Made by a program: the position numbers and the translations under genes. A model generated the notes under the pieces. The model was not told where the DNA came from, did not search any database, and saw nothing but the letters and a program-made list of their open reading frames with translations. A DNA stretch of 64,000 bases from Priestia megaterium NBRC 15308 = ATCC 14581 (GTDB taxonomy: Bacteria > Bacillota > Bacilli > Bacillales > Bacillaceae_H): positions 2,376,001 to 2,440,000 of the forward strand of contig NZ_CP009920.1 of NCBI RefSeq assembly GCF_000832985.1. Reading direction: 5' to 3'. Below are positions 51,286-59,095 of this stretch, piece by piece. Position 1 is the stretch's first letter, and each line of letters starts with the position of its first letter.

Positions 51286-51312
51286 CTTGTTTAGTTGAAA
51301 GGAGGAAGAAAA

Positions 51313-51951
51313 TTGTTGGATTTTTCAATTCTGACGAACAATATGGATCTTTATTTAGAAGGTTTTAAGTACACCATTATCGCCAGTCTGATTGCTTTAG
51401 TGGCCAGTTTTGTACTTGGTACAATCATTGCGGTAATGCGAATAGCCCCTCTCAAAATAGTAAATGTAATTGGTACGGTCTATGTAGAGTTCATTCGTAA
51501 TATTCCACTTGTGGTTATCGTTTTTTTTATTTTTATCGTGGCGGGAATCAGCGGTACAGCGGCCGGAGTGCTGGGACTAACTATTTATACGGCAGCTTTT
51601 ATCGCCGAAGCTATACGAGCAGGAATTATGGCGGTTCCAAAAGGGCAACTTGAAGCGGCACGTTCATCCGGCCTTACGTACGGTCAGGCGATGCGATTCA
51701 TTATATTGCCTCAAGCCATTAAAATCGTCATTCCTCCTCTAGGGAATCAATTTATTAATTTAGTGAAAAACTCATCCGTGTTAGGGATTGTTGCTGGTTT
51801 TGACTTAATGTATCAGGCAGATCTTGTTTCCTCTCGAACGTACGTAGTGTTTGATGTGTATATTTTTGTGGCTTTGTTCTATTTAGTTCTAACCATTCCG
51901 TTGAGTTTAGGAGTGGGTTATCTTGAAAAACGTCTTGGTAAAGCAAGCTGA
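51313..51951 (+). CDS. glnM: Amino-acid ABC transporter permease, GlnM-like
   Basis: About 212 residues, a HisM/GlnP-type inner-membrane permease with about five helices. It starts around LDFSILTNNMDLYLEGFKYTI and contains FIRNIPLVVIVFF (about 58-70) and the EAA loop EAARSSGLTYGQAMRFIILPQA (in two overlapping halves, about 115-136) that contacts the ATPase. The start is TTG 51313 or 51316, with GGAGGAAG six to nine bases upstream. Followed by the second permease 14 bases later. Confidence 0.9.
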   Translation: MLDFSILTNNMDLYLEGFKYTIIASLIALVASFVLGTIIAVMRIAPLKIVNVIGTVYVEFIRNIPLVVIVFFIFIVAGISGTAAGVLGLTIYTAAFIAEAIRAGIMAVPKGQLEAARSSGLTYGQAMRFIILPQAIKIVIPPLGNQFINLVKNSSVLGIVAGFDLMYQADLVSSRTYVVFDVYIFVALFYLVLTIPLSLGVGYLEKRLGKAS

Positions 51952-51965
51952 AAGGAGTGAAAGTG

Positions 51966-52616
51966 ATGAATTTTATGGGTGCTTATTCTCCCGATCATCT
52001 TTCCTTCTTAATGGAAGGATTTTGGGTCACTTTAAAAGTAGCATTCATTTCGATTGTATTAAGTTTTCTTATTGGAAGTATAGTAGGTATTTTAAGGTAT
52101 GCCCGCATTCCAGTTCTGTCTCATGTACTCGCTTTTATCGTAGAAATTATCCGGAATTTGCCGCTGCTTTTAATCATCTTTTTTACATACTTTGCTTTAC
52201 CTGAAATTGGAATTGATATGGAAATTACGTCAGCAGCGATTGTGGCCCTCACTGTATTTGAATCTGCTATGATTTCAGAGATTATCCGAAGCGGATTAAA
52301 ATCAATTGAAAAAGGACAAATCGAAGCGGCGCGATCATCAGGTTTAAACTATTATCAAACGCTTCGTTTCATTGTGCTGCCCCAAGCTTTGCGGAGAATG
52401 GTACCTCCTTTAGTTAGTCAATTTATTTCCTTATTGAAAGATACGTCGCTTGCAGTAGTGATCGCACTTCCTGATTTGCTGCATAACGCTCAAATCATTT
52501 ACGGCCAGAAACAAAGTTACGTGGTGCCGATGTTTCTAATCATCGCGGTGATGTATTTTATTGTAAACTATGCTTTATCCATCATTGCACGAAGACTAGA
52601 AGTCACAAGGGTATAG
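51966..52616 (+). CDS. glnP: Amino-acid ABC transporter permease, GlnP-like
   Basis: A 216-residue partner permease to the preceding gene. It has about five helices, the EIIRNLPLLLIIFFTYFAL segment (about 57-75), and the ATPase-docking loop IEAARSSGLNYYQTLRFIV (about 118-136). ATG 51966 follows AAAGGAGTGAAA; an in-frame GTG at 51957 lies within the ribosome site. Last gene of glnQHMP, with a terminator that overlaps its end. Confidence 0.92.
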   Translation: MNFMGAYSPDHLSFLMEGFWVTLKVAFISIVLSFLIGSIVGILRYARIPVLSHVLAFIVEIIRNLPLLLIIFFTYFALPEIGIDMEITSAAIVALTVFESAMISEIIRSGLKSIEKGQIEAARSSGLNYYQTLRFIVLPQALRRMVPPLVSQFISLLKDTSLAVVIALPDLLHNAQIIYGQKQSYVVPMFLIIAVMYFIVNYALSIIARRLEVTRV

Positions 52617-52638
52617 ATACTCTTGTGACTTTATTTTT
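52600..52638 (+). terminator. Terminator of glnQHMP
   Basis: AGTCACAAG / CTTGTGACT with further pairing (GGTAT/GTAT-type) in the loop, then TTATTTTT. Overlaps the glnP stop codon. Confidence 0.88.
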
Positions 52639-52653
52639 GGAAAATAAATAACA

Positions 52654-52683
52654 TTGACAATGTATTGATTCAACGCATAAAAT
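52654..52683 (+). promoter_or_regulatory. Promoter of the amino-acid permease leader
   Basis: Consensus TTGACA (52654-52659), 18 bases, TAAAAT (52678-52683). It is about 155 bases before the permease gene, with a terminator in between. Confidence 0.65.
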
Positions 52684-52754
52684 GACTAAAGTAACAGTGG
52701 TAAAATCAGATCATTTTCATTCATCATAGAGAAGAAAAACAGTGTTGGTTCACC

Positions 52755-52783
52755 CCCTACTGAATATCCGGTAGGGTTTTTTG
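52755..52783 (+). terminator. Terminator in the leader of the amino-acid permease
   Basis: CCCTAC / GTAGGG (extended by TG/CG pairs to about 8 bp), then TTTTTT. It lies between the promoter and the gene, so it either attenuates the gene or ends a ~90-base RNA. Confidence 0.75.
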
Positions 52784-52839
52784 CGCAAGAAGTGATTTGG
52801 TTAAACTAACACGTAAAATGAACAGAAGGGACGGGCATC

Positions 52840-54195
52840 ATGGAAAAACAAGATCAAAATTTAAAAAAAGGTCTGTTGCCTCGCCATGTGCAGCTCATTG
52901 CGCTTGCCGGTATGATTGGGACAGGCATTTTTAAAGGCAGTGCTGATACGCTAGGTATTGCAGGACCAAGTGTTGTACTGGCGTATTTATTTGGTGGTCT
53001 TATCTTATTTATTGTAATGACAGCATTGGCGGAGATGGCAATTGTCTATCCGAATATGAACGTACAAAATTTAGTGCATAAGGCATTCGGTACGCAAACC
53101 TCTTTTATTGTAGGGTGGTTGTACTGGGTGAACTGGATTGTCGTGACAGTTGTTGAACTGCTAGCGGGGGGAAGCTTTTTGAAGTTTTGGTTCCCTTCTG
53201 TACCTCTTTGGCTCTTAAGCTTTCTCTGTGCAGTGCTGATTGTAGGGATGAATTTATTTCAAGTGAAGTATTACGGAGAAATTGAGTTTTGGTTTGCCGG
53301 TATTAAAGTAATTGCTCTTACTGCTTTTATCATTTTGGGAGCTTTCATTTTATTCGGTGTAATTCCAAGTGATGTGCAAAACCCTTGGGCAAATTATACG
53401 GCTCATGGAGGCTTTTTCCCTCACGGCATGAGCGGTGTGCTGAGTGCCTTTTTAATTGTAATGTTCTCTTACGGCGGAGCTGAATTAATTGGTGTGGCCG
53501 TAACGGAAACAAAAGATGTGAAAAACGTCTTACCGAAAGTGATCAAAGGCACAGTATGGCGAGTGATTGGTTTTTATATTTTGCCTATTTTAATTATTTG
53601 CGGCCTTATGCCCTGGAATTCTGTATCCGGACAAGACAGTCCATTTGTCCAAGTTTTTAGTATCACCGGACTGCCGGGTGCGGCTCATATTATGAACTTC
53701 GTTTTATTGACGGCCGTTTTATCAGCAGCGAATTCAGGAATGTATGCAACTTCTCGTACGCTCTATGCTATGGCTCAAAGCGGAGAAGCATCAAAGCGCT
53801 TCTTGAAAGTTTCGAAAAACGGTATCCCGATTAATGGTTTGATGATTACGGCTGTTTGTATTTTAATGGGTGTGTTTTTAGCGTATAAGACGCCGGATAA
53901 TGTAATTAGTTATTTAATGACTATTCCGGGTTTCACGATTATTCTTATTTGGGTAAGCATATGTTTAGCTCAATTAAAGTTGCGTAAAGGGTATAAAGAA
54001 AAGCCGTTTTTTGCCTTGAAGTGGTTTCCTTATACAACGCTTTTTGCAACAGCAGCACTGCTTGTTATTTTTGTATCGTTTATGTTTAATAAAAACAATG
54101 TGATTGGATCAAGCGTATGTGCAGTTATTCTCGTTGTACTCCTCATTTTTTCATTTATTAATAAAAGTCGAAAAGAAAAAAAGTTTGAAGTATAG
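52840..54195 (+). CDS. APC-family amino-acid permease
   Basis: A 451-residue, 12-helix transporter. The N-terminus LPRHVQLIALAGMIGTGIFKGS (in two parts, about 14-35) carries the GxIGTGIF substrate-backbone motif of AAT-type permeases such as AnsP, GabP and YvbW. Further motifs are FSYGGAELIGVAVTETKD (about 207-224) and ANSGMYATSRTLYAMAQSG (about 298-316). ATG 52840 follows AGAAGGGACGGG. Substrate unknown. The leader holds a terminator, so expression is probably conditional; neighbouring glutamine transport genes suggest amino-acid nutrition. Confidence 0.9.
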   Translation: MEKQDQNLKKGLLPRHVQLIALAGMIGTGIFKGSADTLGIAGPSVVLAYLFGGLILFIVMTALAEMAIVYPNMNVQNLVHKAFGTQTSFIVGWLYWVNWIVVTVVELLAGGSFLKFWFPSVPLWLLSFLCAVLIVGMNLFQVKYYGEIEFWFAGIKVIALTAFIILGAFILFGVIPSDVQNPWANYTAHGGFFPHGMSGVLSAFLIVMFSYGGAELIGVAVTETKDVKNVLPKVIKGTVWRVIGFYILPILIICGLMPWNSVSGQDSPFVQVFSITGLPGAAHIMNFVLLTAVLSAANSGMYATSRTLYAMAQSGEASKRFLKVSKNGIPINGLMITAVCILMGVFLAYKTPDNVISYLMTIPGFTIILIWVSICLAQLKLRKGYKEKPFFALKWFPYTTLFATAALLVIFVSFMFNKNNVIGSSVCAVILVVLLIFSFINKSRKEKKFEV

Positions 54196-54213
54196 CAAAA
54201 AGGCAATATACTA

Positions 54214-54249
54214 GAAAGACGAGGGTAAAAGCTTGTCTTTCTTTTTTTG
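54214..54249 (+). terminator. Terminator after the amino-acid permease
   Basis: 10-bp stem GAAAGACGAG / CTTGTCTTTC (one wobble), 8-base loop, then TTTTTTT. Confidence 0.9.
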
Positions 54250-54322
54250 CGGAAGTTTCTGTATCACGTTACATATTTCTAGATGAAATGTTTAGTTAAA
54301 TAAATAAAGGATGAGGACTATA

Positions 54323-55600
54323 ATGGAATCAAATAATGTATTTACAACAAACCCAAAGAAGAAATCAAAGCACTTAGCCGTGATTTCTTTGGCGATTATG
54401 GGAGTGGGCTTCGTTGCCACAATGCCTTTTGGTGATTCGATTTGGGGACGTTTGCTTCAAGGTGGATTCGAAGCTGGATTAGTCGGAGGACTAGCGGATT
54501 GGTTTGCTGTTACGGCTCTTTTTCGTCACCCTTTAGGCATTCCTATTCCACACACTGCGTTGCTTCCTAAAAACAGACAGCGTATTACAAGAGGGTTAGT
54601 CTCAACGCTTGAAAATGACTGGCTGTCAAAAGAAAGTATTCAAGAAAAAGTAAAAAGAATTGCGTTTACAAAGCGTTTGCTTCCAATTGTTCGAAAAGGT
54701 GTTCATTCGGAAACGATTCAAACAAAAGGAACAGCACTGCTTGTTGATGCCATTAATCGTGTGGATACAGAGAAAGTCGTTCCTATTATTGAAAAAGAGC
54801 TTAAATCATCGCTTTCAGCAATAGAGTTAAAGCCTATTGTGCATTCGATTGTTGGAGAAGTGGTAAAAAATCAGTATGATAAAAAAGCGCTTGATGTTCT
54901 TTTAAATAAAGGAGAGAGCTGGATTAAAAAAGAAGAAACGCAGTATCAGCTCGGAAGTATTGCTAAAAATGCGCTTGATAATATTGAGCTTGATGGTATT
55001 TTACAATTTGCTCTCAAATCATTTCAAAGCATGATTAATGAAGAGAAGCTAGGGTCTATTTTGCAAAATTTATTGCTTTCTATTACAGGGCGTCTTCGTA
55101 ACGAAGAGGATGAATACCGCCTTGCTTTGGTAAATGGAATTAGAAAAGAGCTGCAAGGCTTGGAGCAGAATGAAGAACTTCTTGAAAAATTAGAAGCATG
55201 GAAACAAAAAACGATTAATGAATTAAATGTAACGAATAAATTAACAGAAATCGTCGATAAAATGAAAGCGAAAGTGACAGTATTCATTGAAAGCCCTGAA
55301 TTTATGAAAAGCTACGCGGTTCCTTACGCAGAGAGCTGGCTGAATGCTCTTGAAAAGGATGCACAGCGTCAAGGAGCAATTGATACGGCTATTCAAAAGC
55401 AAATCATGAGCTTTGTAGAAGAGAATCATTCGAAAATTGGACAGCTTGTTCAAGAAAACTTAGATAAATTAGATGATGAAACACTTGTGGATATGATGGA
55501 AAACAATGTCGGAAAAGATTTGCAGTGGATTCGAGTGAACGGAGCTCTATGTGGATTCTTGATTGGTATTGTATTAACGGTTATTAAATTAGCGGTGTAA
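54323..55600 (+). CDS. DUF445 family membrane protein
   Basis: A 425-residue DUF445 protein (YjiN-like). N-terminal and C-terminal membrane helices (about 18-38, and 407-424 reading GALCGFLIGIVLTVIKLAV) enclose a long helical soluble region. The conserved N-terminal block GGLADWFAVTALFRHPLGIPIPHTALLP, at about 51-78, is the family signature. ATG 54323 follows AAAGGATGAGGA; an ATG 12 bases earlier is within that ribosome site. Function unknown for the whole family. Convergent with the PepSY gene across a shared terminator. Confidence 0.9.
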   Translation: MESNNVFTTNPKKKSKHLAVISLAIMGVGFVATMPFGDSIWGRLLQGGFEAGLVGGLADWFAVTALFRHPLGIPIPHTALLPKNRQRITRGLVSTLENDWLSKESIQEKVKRIAFTKRLLPIVRKGVHSETIQTKGTALLVDAINRVDTEKVVPIIEKELKSSLSAIELKPIVHSIVGEVVKNQYDKKALDVLLNKGESWIKKEETQYQLGSIAKNALDNIELDGILQFALKSFQSMINEEKLGSILQNLLLSITGRLRNEEDEYRLALVNGIRKELQGLEQNEELLEKLEAWKQKTINELNVTNKLTEIVDKMKAKVTVFIESPEFMKSYAVPYAESWLNALEKDAQRQGAIDTAIQKQIMSFVEENHSKIGQLVQENLDKLDDETLVDMMENNVGKDLQWIRVNGALCGFLIGIVLTVIKLAV

Positions 55601-55605
55601 AAAAA

Positions 55606-55636
55606 GAAGCACGCTCCTTTTGGAGTGTGCTTTTTC
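55606..55636. terminator. Bidirectional terminator
   Basis: AGCACGCTCC / GGAGTGTGCT with TTTT loop and A/T flanks, between the convergent DUF445 and PepSY genes. Confidence 0.93.
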
Positions 55637-55638
55637 TA

Positions 55639-56178
55639 TTAATCATCTAGTTCTACACTGATTACGTTACCGTTTTTGGCATCTACTGAAACAGTTGCTT
55701 CACGTTTATCAGCTGTGTCAATTTCAATTTCATATACTAAACGGTTGTTTTCTTGGTCTAGATCCGTTTCATTGACGGTTCCTTTAGCACTCTTTAAAGC
55801 TGTTTTTATCGCTTGATCTAATGAAATAGCAGGGGAAATGTTTTGAAGTTCCTCTTCTTTCTCATCTTCATCGTCTTTTTGCTCTTCATCAAATTCAATG
55901 ATTTTACCGCTGCTGCTGTCAATGTCTACATCGTATTCTTTATTCCCTTTTGTGACGTCTACTTCATATTGTTTAACGCCGTCATCTATGGCTAATTGGA
56001 TATTTGTAATGTCGCCGCCGTCTGTTTTTTGAAGGGCAATGTCTTTTGCCTTTGCTTCTTCAATCGTTGTGGTTTGCTTCTTATCATTGCTTTTAGACTG
56101 GTCTGTCATTGCATATGCGCTTGCACCTAATCCACCGACTAGTACTGCACTGGCTAAAACGGTTGTAATAACTTTCAT
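55639..56178 (-). CDS. Exported two-PepSY-domain protein
   Basis: A 179-residue protein with a signal peptide (about 1-23, VGGLGASAYAM). It has two PepSY-like units: about 40-95 (IEEAKAKDIALQKTDG to YDVDIDSSSGKIIEFD) and about 116-179 (SLDQAIKTALKSAKG to ATVSVDAKNGNVISVELDD). An acidic linker (EEQKDDEDEKEEEL) joins them. ATG 56178 follows GAGGAGGCCAT. B. subtilis YkoJ/YkoI, encoded beside ykoGH, are also PepSY proteins, so this matches by context. PepSY domains often inhibit proteases or bind peptides; the role here is not shown. Confidence 0.88.
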   Translation of the reverse strand: MKVITTVLASAVLVGGLGASAYAMTDQSKSNDKKQTTTIEEAKAKDIALQKTDGGDITNIQLAIDDGVKQYEVDVTKGNKEYDVDIDSSSGKIIEFDEEQKDDEDEKEEELQNISPAISLDQAIKTALKSAKGTVNETDLDQENNRLVYEIEIDTADKREATVSVDAKNGNVISVELDD

Positions 56179-56257
56179 ATGTTATGGCCTCCTCGATTTG
56201 TTGTTAAAACTATCTTAGCCAATGAACTTTAAAGGAAAAGAAGAAGAAGTTTAAAAT

Positions 56258-56268
56258 TTTCTTAGAAA
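56258..56268. promoter_or_regulatory. Possible operator upstream of the two-PepSY gene
   Basis: Palindrome TTTCTTAGAAA about 80 bases upstream of the gene start. A related TTTTCTTAGAGA occurs upstream of the other PepSY gene on the opposite strand. It may be a YkoG-type regulator site; weak evidence. Confidence 0.3.
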
Positions 56269-56283
56269 TAAATAAAAATGGAT

Positions 56284-56310
56284 AAAAAAAGCACAGCTTT
56301 CCGCTGTACT
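56284..56310 (-). terminator. Terminator between the two PepSY genes
   Basis: On the minus strand AGTACAGC / GCTGTGCT (one wobble), 5-base loop, TTTTTTT. It separates the single-PepSY gene from the downstream two-PepSY gene, which therefore needs its own promoter. Confidence 0.88.
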
Positions 56311-56311
56311 T

Positions 56312-56887
56312 TTAATCATCGTCAGTTTCATAGGTGATGGAATCTACATGTCCAGAGTAAGCATTGATCATCACTTTAGCTTCTCTTGTTTTAGACTGAT
56401 CAATTTCGACTTCGTAGAAGATTTGGCCTTCTTCCTCTTCTATTTCAACTGAGGAAAACGTTCCTTTTACTTTTTGTAAAGCAATGTCTCTTGCTTGTTC
56501 CATTGAAATGAGAGGCTCGTCGGATGTAGGAGAAACTGGTGGCTGCTCGCTCTTTTTTTGCTCTTCTTCTATATTATTTTTAGTTTGAGTAGACGTTTGT
56601 TTCTCTACTTTTTGTTTGATTAATGACTGGACTTCTCCATTTTCTCCATTTACTGTGATGTGGTATGGAATATCATTTTTAAGCAAAGTGATTCGATAAA
56701 TCGGTTCATCATCTTTTTGGGAAAAGCTTGCATTTTCAATAGTGCCGCCATATTTTTGCTGAATCATACTGCTGACGTCTGATTCCGATAAAATTGTATC
56801 AGGCCGATTCACTGCTTTTGCTATTCCGTAAAAGCAAGCTGAACCAACAGCAAGAAAAATAAGTATAAAAAGCACCGTTTTCTTCAT
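56312..56887 (-). CDS. Membrane-anchored PepSY-domain protein
   Basis: A 191-residue protein with one N-terminal hydrophobic segment (about 4-26), which could be an anchor or signal peptide. A degenerate PepSY-like unit lies at about 32-92 (SESDVSSMIQQKYGG to YHITVNGENGEVQSL). After a Gln/Thr/Pro-rich linker, a clear PepSY unit lies at about 125-191 (ISMEQARDIALQKVKG to AKVMINAYSGHVDSITYE). ATG 56887 follows TGGAGGTGAAT. It is encoded 72 bases after the ykoH-like kinase gene on the same strand, with its own promoter-like sequence. A sensing or inhibitory partner of the kinase is a reasonable guess. Confidence 0.87.
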   Translation of the reverse strand: MKKTVLFILIFLAVGSACFYGIAKAVNRPDTILSESDVSSMIQQKYGGTIENASFSQKDDEPIYRITLLKNDIPYHITVNGENGEVQSLIKQKVEKQTSTQTKNNIEEEQKKSEQPPVSPTSDEPLISMEQARDIALQKVKGTFSSVEIEEEEGQIFYEVEIDQSKTREAKVMINAYSGHVDSITYETDDD

Positions 56888-56914
56888 ACATTCACCTCCA
56901 GTATCTTAAAAAGT

Positions 56915-56948
56915 AGTATAGCAGGCAATTCTTAAAAATCTCTAAGAA
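56915..56948 (-). promoter_or_regulatory. Candidate regulated promoter of the PepSY gene
   Basis: On the minus strand a -10 TATACT (56915-56920) lacks a good -35; the -35 area is instead covered by an inverted repeat TTCTTA / TAAGAA (56929-56934, 56943-56948). This layout fits activation by a response regulator, perhaps the YkoG-like one encoded upstream. Confidence 0.4.
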
Positions 56949-56959
56949 AAGGCGAGAAA

Positions 56960-58306
56960 TCAAAGAGGAAAGGAAACCGTTACTGATGTCCCTTTTCCTT
57001 CTTGGCTGTTAATCTCAATACGTCCGCTATGGGCTTCTACAATCTTTCGAGCAATGGATAATCCAAGCCCTGAACCACCGGTTTCTCGATTTCTTGCTTT
57101 ATCTACGCGAAAAAAGCGTTCATATACGTTTGATAAGTCTTCTTTTGGAATACCGATTCCTTGATCTGTGACCGTAATCATAAAGCTTTCGCTTTTTGTT
57201 ATAGTTACTTCCACTGCTTTTTCACTATATTTAATGGCATTATCTAAGAGGATGTACAGCAGCTGCTTTAAGCGTTTTTCATCCGCTGTTACGACGGGAT
57301 GATCCGTTTTTATATTTAAATAAATGGTTCGTTCAAAAGCTTGTTCTAGATGCTTGATTGTTTGGTTACAGACGGCCGCCGCATCTACGTGTTCCATGTG
57401 AAGCTTCCACTGCGACTCATCTTTCGCAAGCACCAGCATTTGAGACGTAAGCTGTTTCATGCGTAAAGACTCAGAGTGAATGGCTTCGATGGCTTCTTCT
57501 AAAATATCTGGACGCTTCATTCCCCATCGTTTTAGCATATTGGCATAGCTTTCTACAACGGTAAGGGGTGTTTTTAATTCATGAGAAGCATCGGATACGA
57601 ACTGCTCTTGTTTTTTATAGTTTTCCTCTAATAAATCCATCATATTATTGAAGGTATTGGCCATTTGATCTAACTCATCTTTAGAAGAAGAAGAGAGATC
57701 AATTTTTTTAAATGTGCGAGACACTTGAATTTCTTCCATAGTATGAATAAGAGATTTGATAGGCCGCAAAATAATTTTACTTAAAAGCCGTCCGGCAAAT
57801 ATGGTCGGAATTAATATAACAAGAGAGGCAATGAGCAAGATAAATTTTAATGTCTGCAGAGATTGTTCCACATCTGCCAGCTGTTCTGTGACTTCCAAAG
57901 AAACAACTTCGCCGTTCGTCCAAATGACGGGGGTATGCGAAATTGCGTATAGGTGGCCGTCGTCTTCTTTGATTGTTGTTTGTTCATTTGAATAATAAGA
58001 ATAAGGCAAGTCCTGAAGCTCTTTCGTTTGATCAGTAACCGATACAACTAAAGGACCCCCTGATTTAGGCAAAATGCGAATCATTCCGTTAGGAGGCAAA
58101 TAGGCACGAAGCAAATTGGCTTGTTTAACCGTCGCACTCGTTTGCTTTAGCCCATTTGTTACATTGCTTGTTTCTGCTTGCAAACGTTCCATTGCGTTGT
58201 CTTCCATGGTTTTCTTGAAAATGAAGTAAATCGAACTGTTTGCAATTACTAAGAGAATAAAAAGCAGGGCGGTTGATGTAAGGATAATCTTTGTTTGCAG
58301 TTTCAT
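56960..58306 (-). CDS. ykoH: Sensor histidine kinase, YkoH-like
   Basis: A 448-residue membrane kinase: TM1 about 9-30, extracytoplasmic sensor about 31-150, TM2 about 153-175, HAMP about 176-230, HisKA with His242 (SDASHELKTPLTVVESY), HATPase with LLDNAIKYS (N box), DQGIGIP (G1) and GGSGLGLSIA (G2). ATG 58306 follows AAGGAGTAGC, three bases after the stop of the regulator gene. Together with the OmpR-type regulator and two PepSY genes it forms the ykoGH-ykoIJ-like cluster. Stimulus unknown. Confidence 0.92.
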   Translation of the reverse strand: MKLQTKIILTSTALLFILLVIANSSIYFIFKKTMEDNAMERLQAETSNVTNGLKQTSATVKQANLLRAYLPPNGMIRILPKSGGPLVVSVTDQTKELQDLPYSYYSNEQTTIKEDDGHLYAISHTPVIWTNGEVVSLEVTEQLADVEQSLQTLKFILLIASLVILIPTIFAGRLLSKIILRPIKSLIHTMEEIQVSRTFKKIDLSSSSKDELDQMANTFNNMMDLLEENYKKQEQFVSDASHELKTPLTVVESYANMLKRWGMKRPDILEEAIEAIHSESLRMKQLTSQMLVLAKDESQWKLHMEHVDAAAVCNQTIKHLEQAFERTIYLNIKTDHPVVTADEKRLKQLLYILLDNAIKYSEKAVEVTITKSESFMITVTDQGIGIPKEDLSNVYERFFRVDKARNRETGGSGLGLSIARKIVEAHSGRIEINSQEGKGTSVTVSFPL

Positions 58307-58309
58307 AAG

Positions 58310-59002
58310 CTACTCCTTCAGCATGTAGCCAACGCCGCGCACTGTTTGAATATAAGGTGTTGAAAATGGTGCATCAATCTTTTTGCGCAAATAACGAATG
58401 TATACGTATACAATATTGGTGTCTCCGTAGTAATCAAATCCCCACACGTTTGTAAGAAGCTGTTCAAAGCTCAGCACTTGATTGTTGTTTTGAAGCATAT
58501 AGACAAGCAAATCATATTCTTTAGGAGTCAGCTCAATAGCTTCATTTTCACGCGTAACTTCTCGCGTTTTTTCGTTAACGACTAAATTGCCTAGTTGAAG
58601 AGTGGCTGTTTCTTGTTCAGCAGTCGATGTTGATGCAGGATGGCGAAGCCATACGCGAATGCGTGCAAAAAGCTCTTCAATTTGAAAGGGCTTTGTAATG
58701 TAGTCGTTTGCTCCTAAATCTAGTCCGCTTACCTTATCAGGAAGGGCGTCTCGAGCTGTTAATAAGATAACGGGCGTTTGATCATCATTTGCTCGAATGC
58801 GACGAAGTACTTCGAGTCCGCTCAGTTCAGGAAGCATCACATCTAAAAGCAGCAAATCCCAATCGTGTTCTTGAAACTCTGCCAATCCTTCTGTTCCCGT
58901 GTAAGCCATGCCCGTTTCGTACCCTTCATGTTCAAGCTCGAGCTGAATTAAACGAGCAATTTTGCGCTCATCTTCTACAATTAAAATTCTGCCTTTACTC
59001 AA
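58310..59002 (-). CDS. ykoG: OmpR-family response regulator, YkoG-like
   Basis: A 230-residue regulator. The receiver domain (about 1-120) has the acidic pair in VEDERK, phospho-acceptor Asp54 (LLLDVMLP), Thr and Lys switch residues (LLTARD, ITKPF). The winged-helix output domain (about 130-230) has ELTPKEYDLLVYMLQN and YVYIRYLRKKID. The start is taken as TTG 59002 after AAGGGGGAATT, giving MSKGRILIVEDERK; TTG 59005 is an alternative, and the longer frame upstream is unlikely. Paired with the adjacent YkoH-like kinase. Promoter just upstream at 59040-59045. Confidence 0.92.
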   Translation of the reverse strand: MSKGRILIVEDERKIARLIQLELEHEGYETGMAYTGTEGLAEFQEHDWDLLLLDVMLPELSGLEVLRRIRANDDQTPVILLTARDALPDKVSGLDLGANDYITKPFQIEELFARIRVWLRHPASTSTAEQETATLQLGNLVVNEKTREVTRENEAIELTPKEYDLLVYMLQNNNQVLSFEQLLTNVWGFDYYGDTNIVYVYIRYLRKKIDAPFSTPYIQTVRGVGYMLKE

Positions 59003-59039
59003 CAAAAATTCCCCCTTGTGTCTATGTATAGTTGCGTAC

Positions 59040-59045
59040 ATTATA
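59040..59045 (-). promoter_or_regulatory. -10 element of the ykoGH-like operon
   Basis: TATAAT on the minus strand preceded by TGC (extended -10), about 40 bases before the gene; no good -35. Confidence 0.5.
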
Positions 59046-59065
59046 GCACGGAGAGATTGGAGGTG

Positions 59066-59095
59066 TATAAAAACAGCCGGAGGTTAGTCCGGCTG
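59066..59095 (-). terminator. Terminator of the yrkPQ-like operon
   Basis: On the minus strand CAGCCGGA and TCCGGCTG pair around a short loop, followed by TTTTTAT. Overlaps the kinase stop codon. Confidence 0.85.

Noticed and set aside
52682-52729. Leader peptide (15 codons, beginning MTKVTVVK) before the amino-acid permease
   Set aside because: Its ATG would lie at or before the predicted transcription start and it has no ribosome site.
52684-52839. T-box leader for the amino-acid permease
   Set aside because: No AGGGTGGNACCGCG-type core was found, and the leader is too short.
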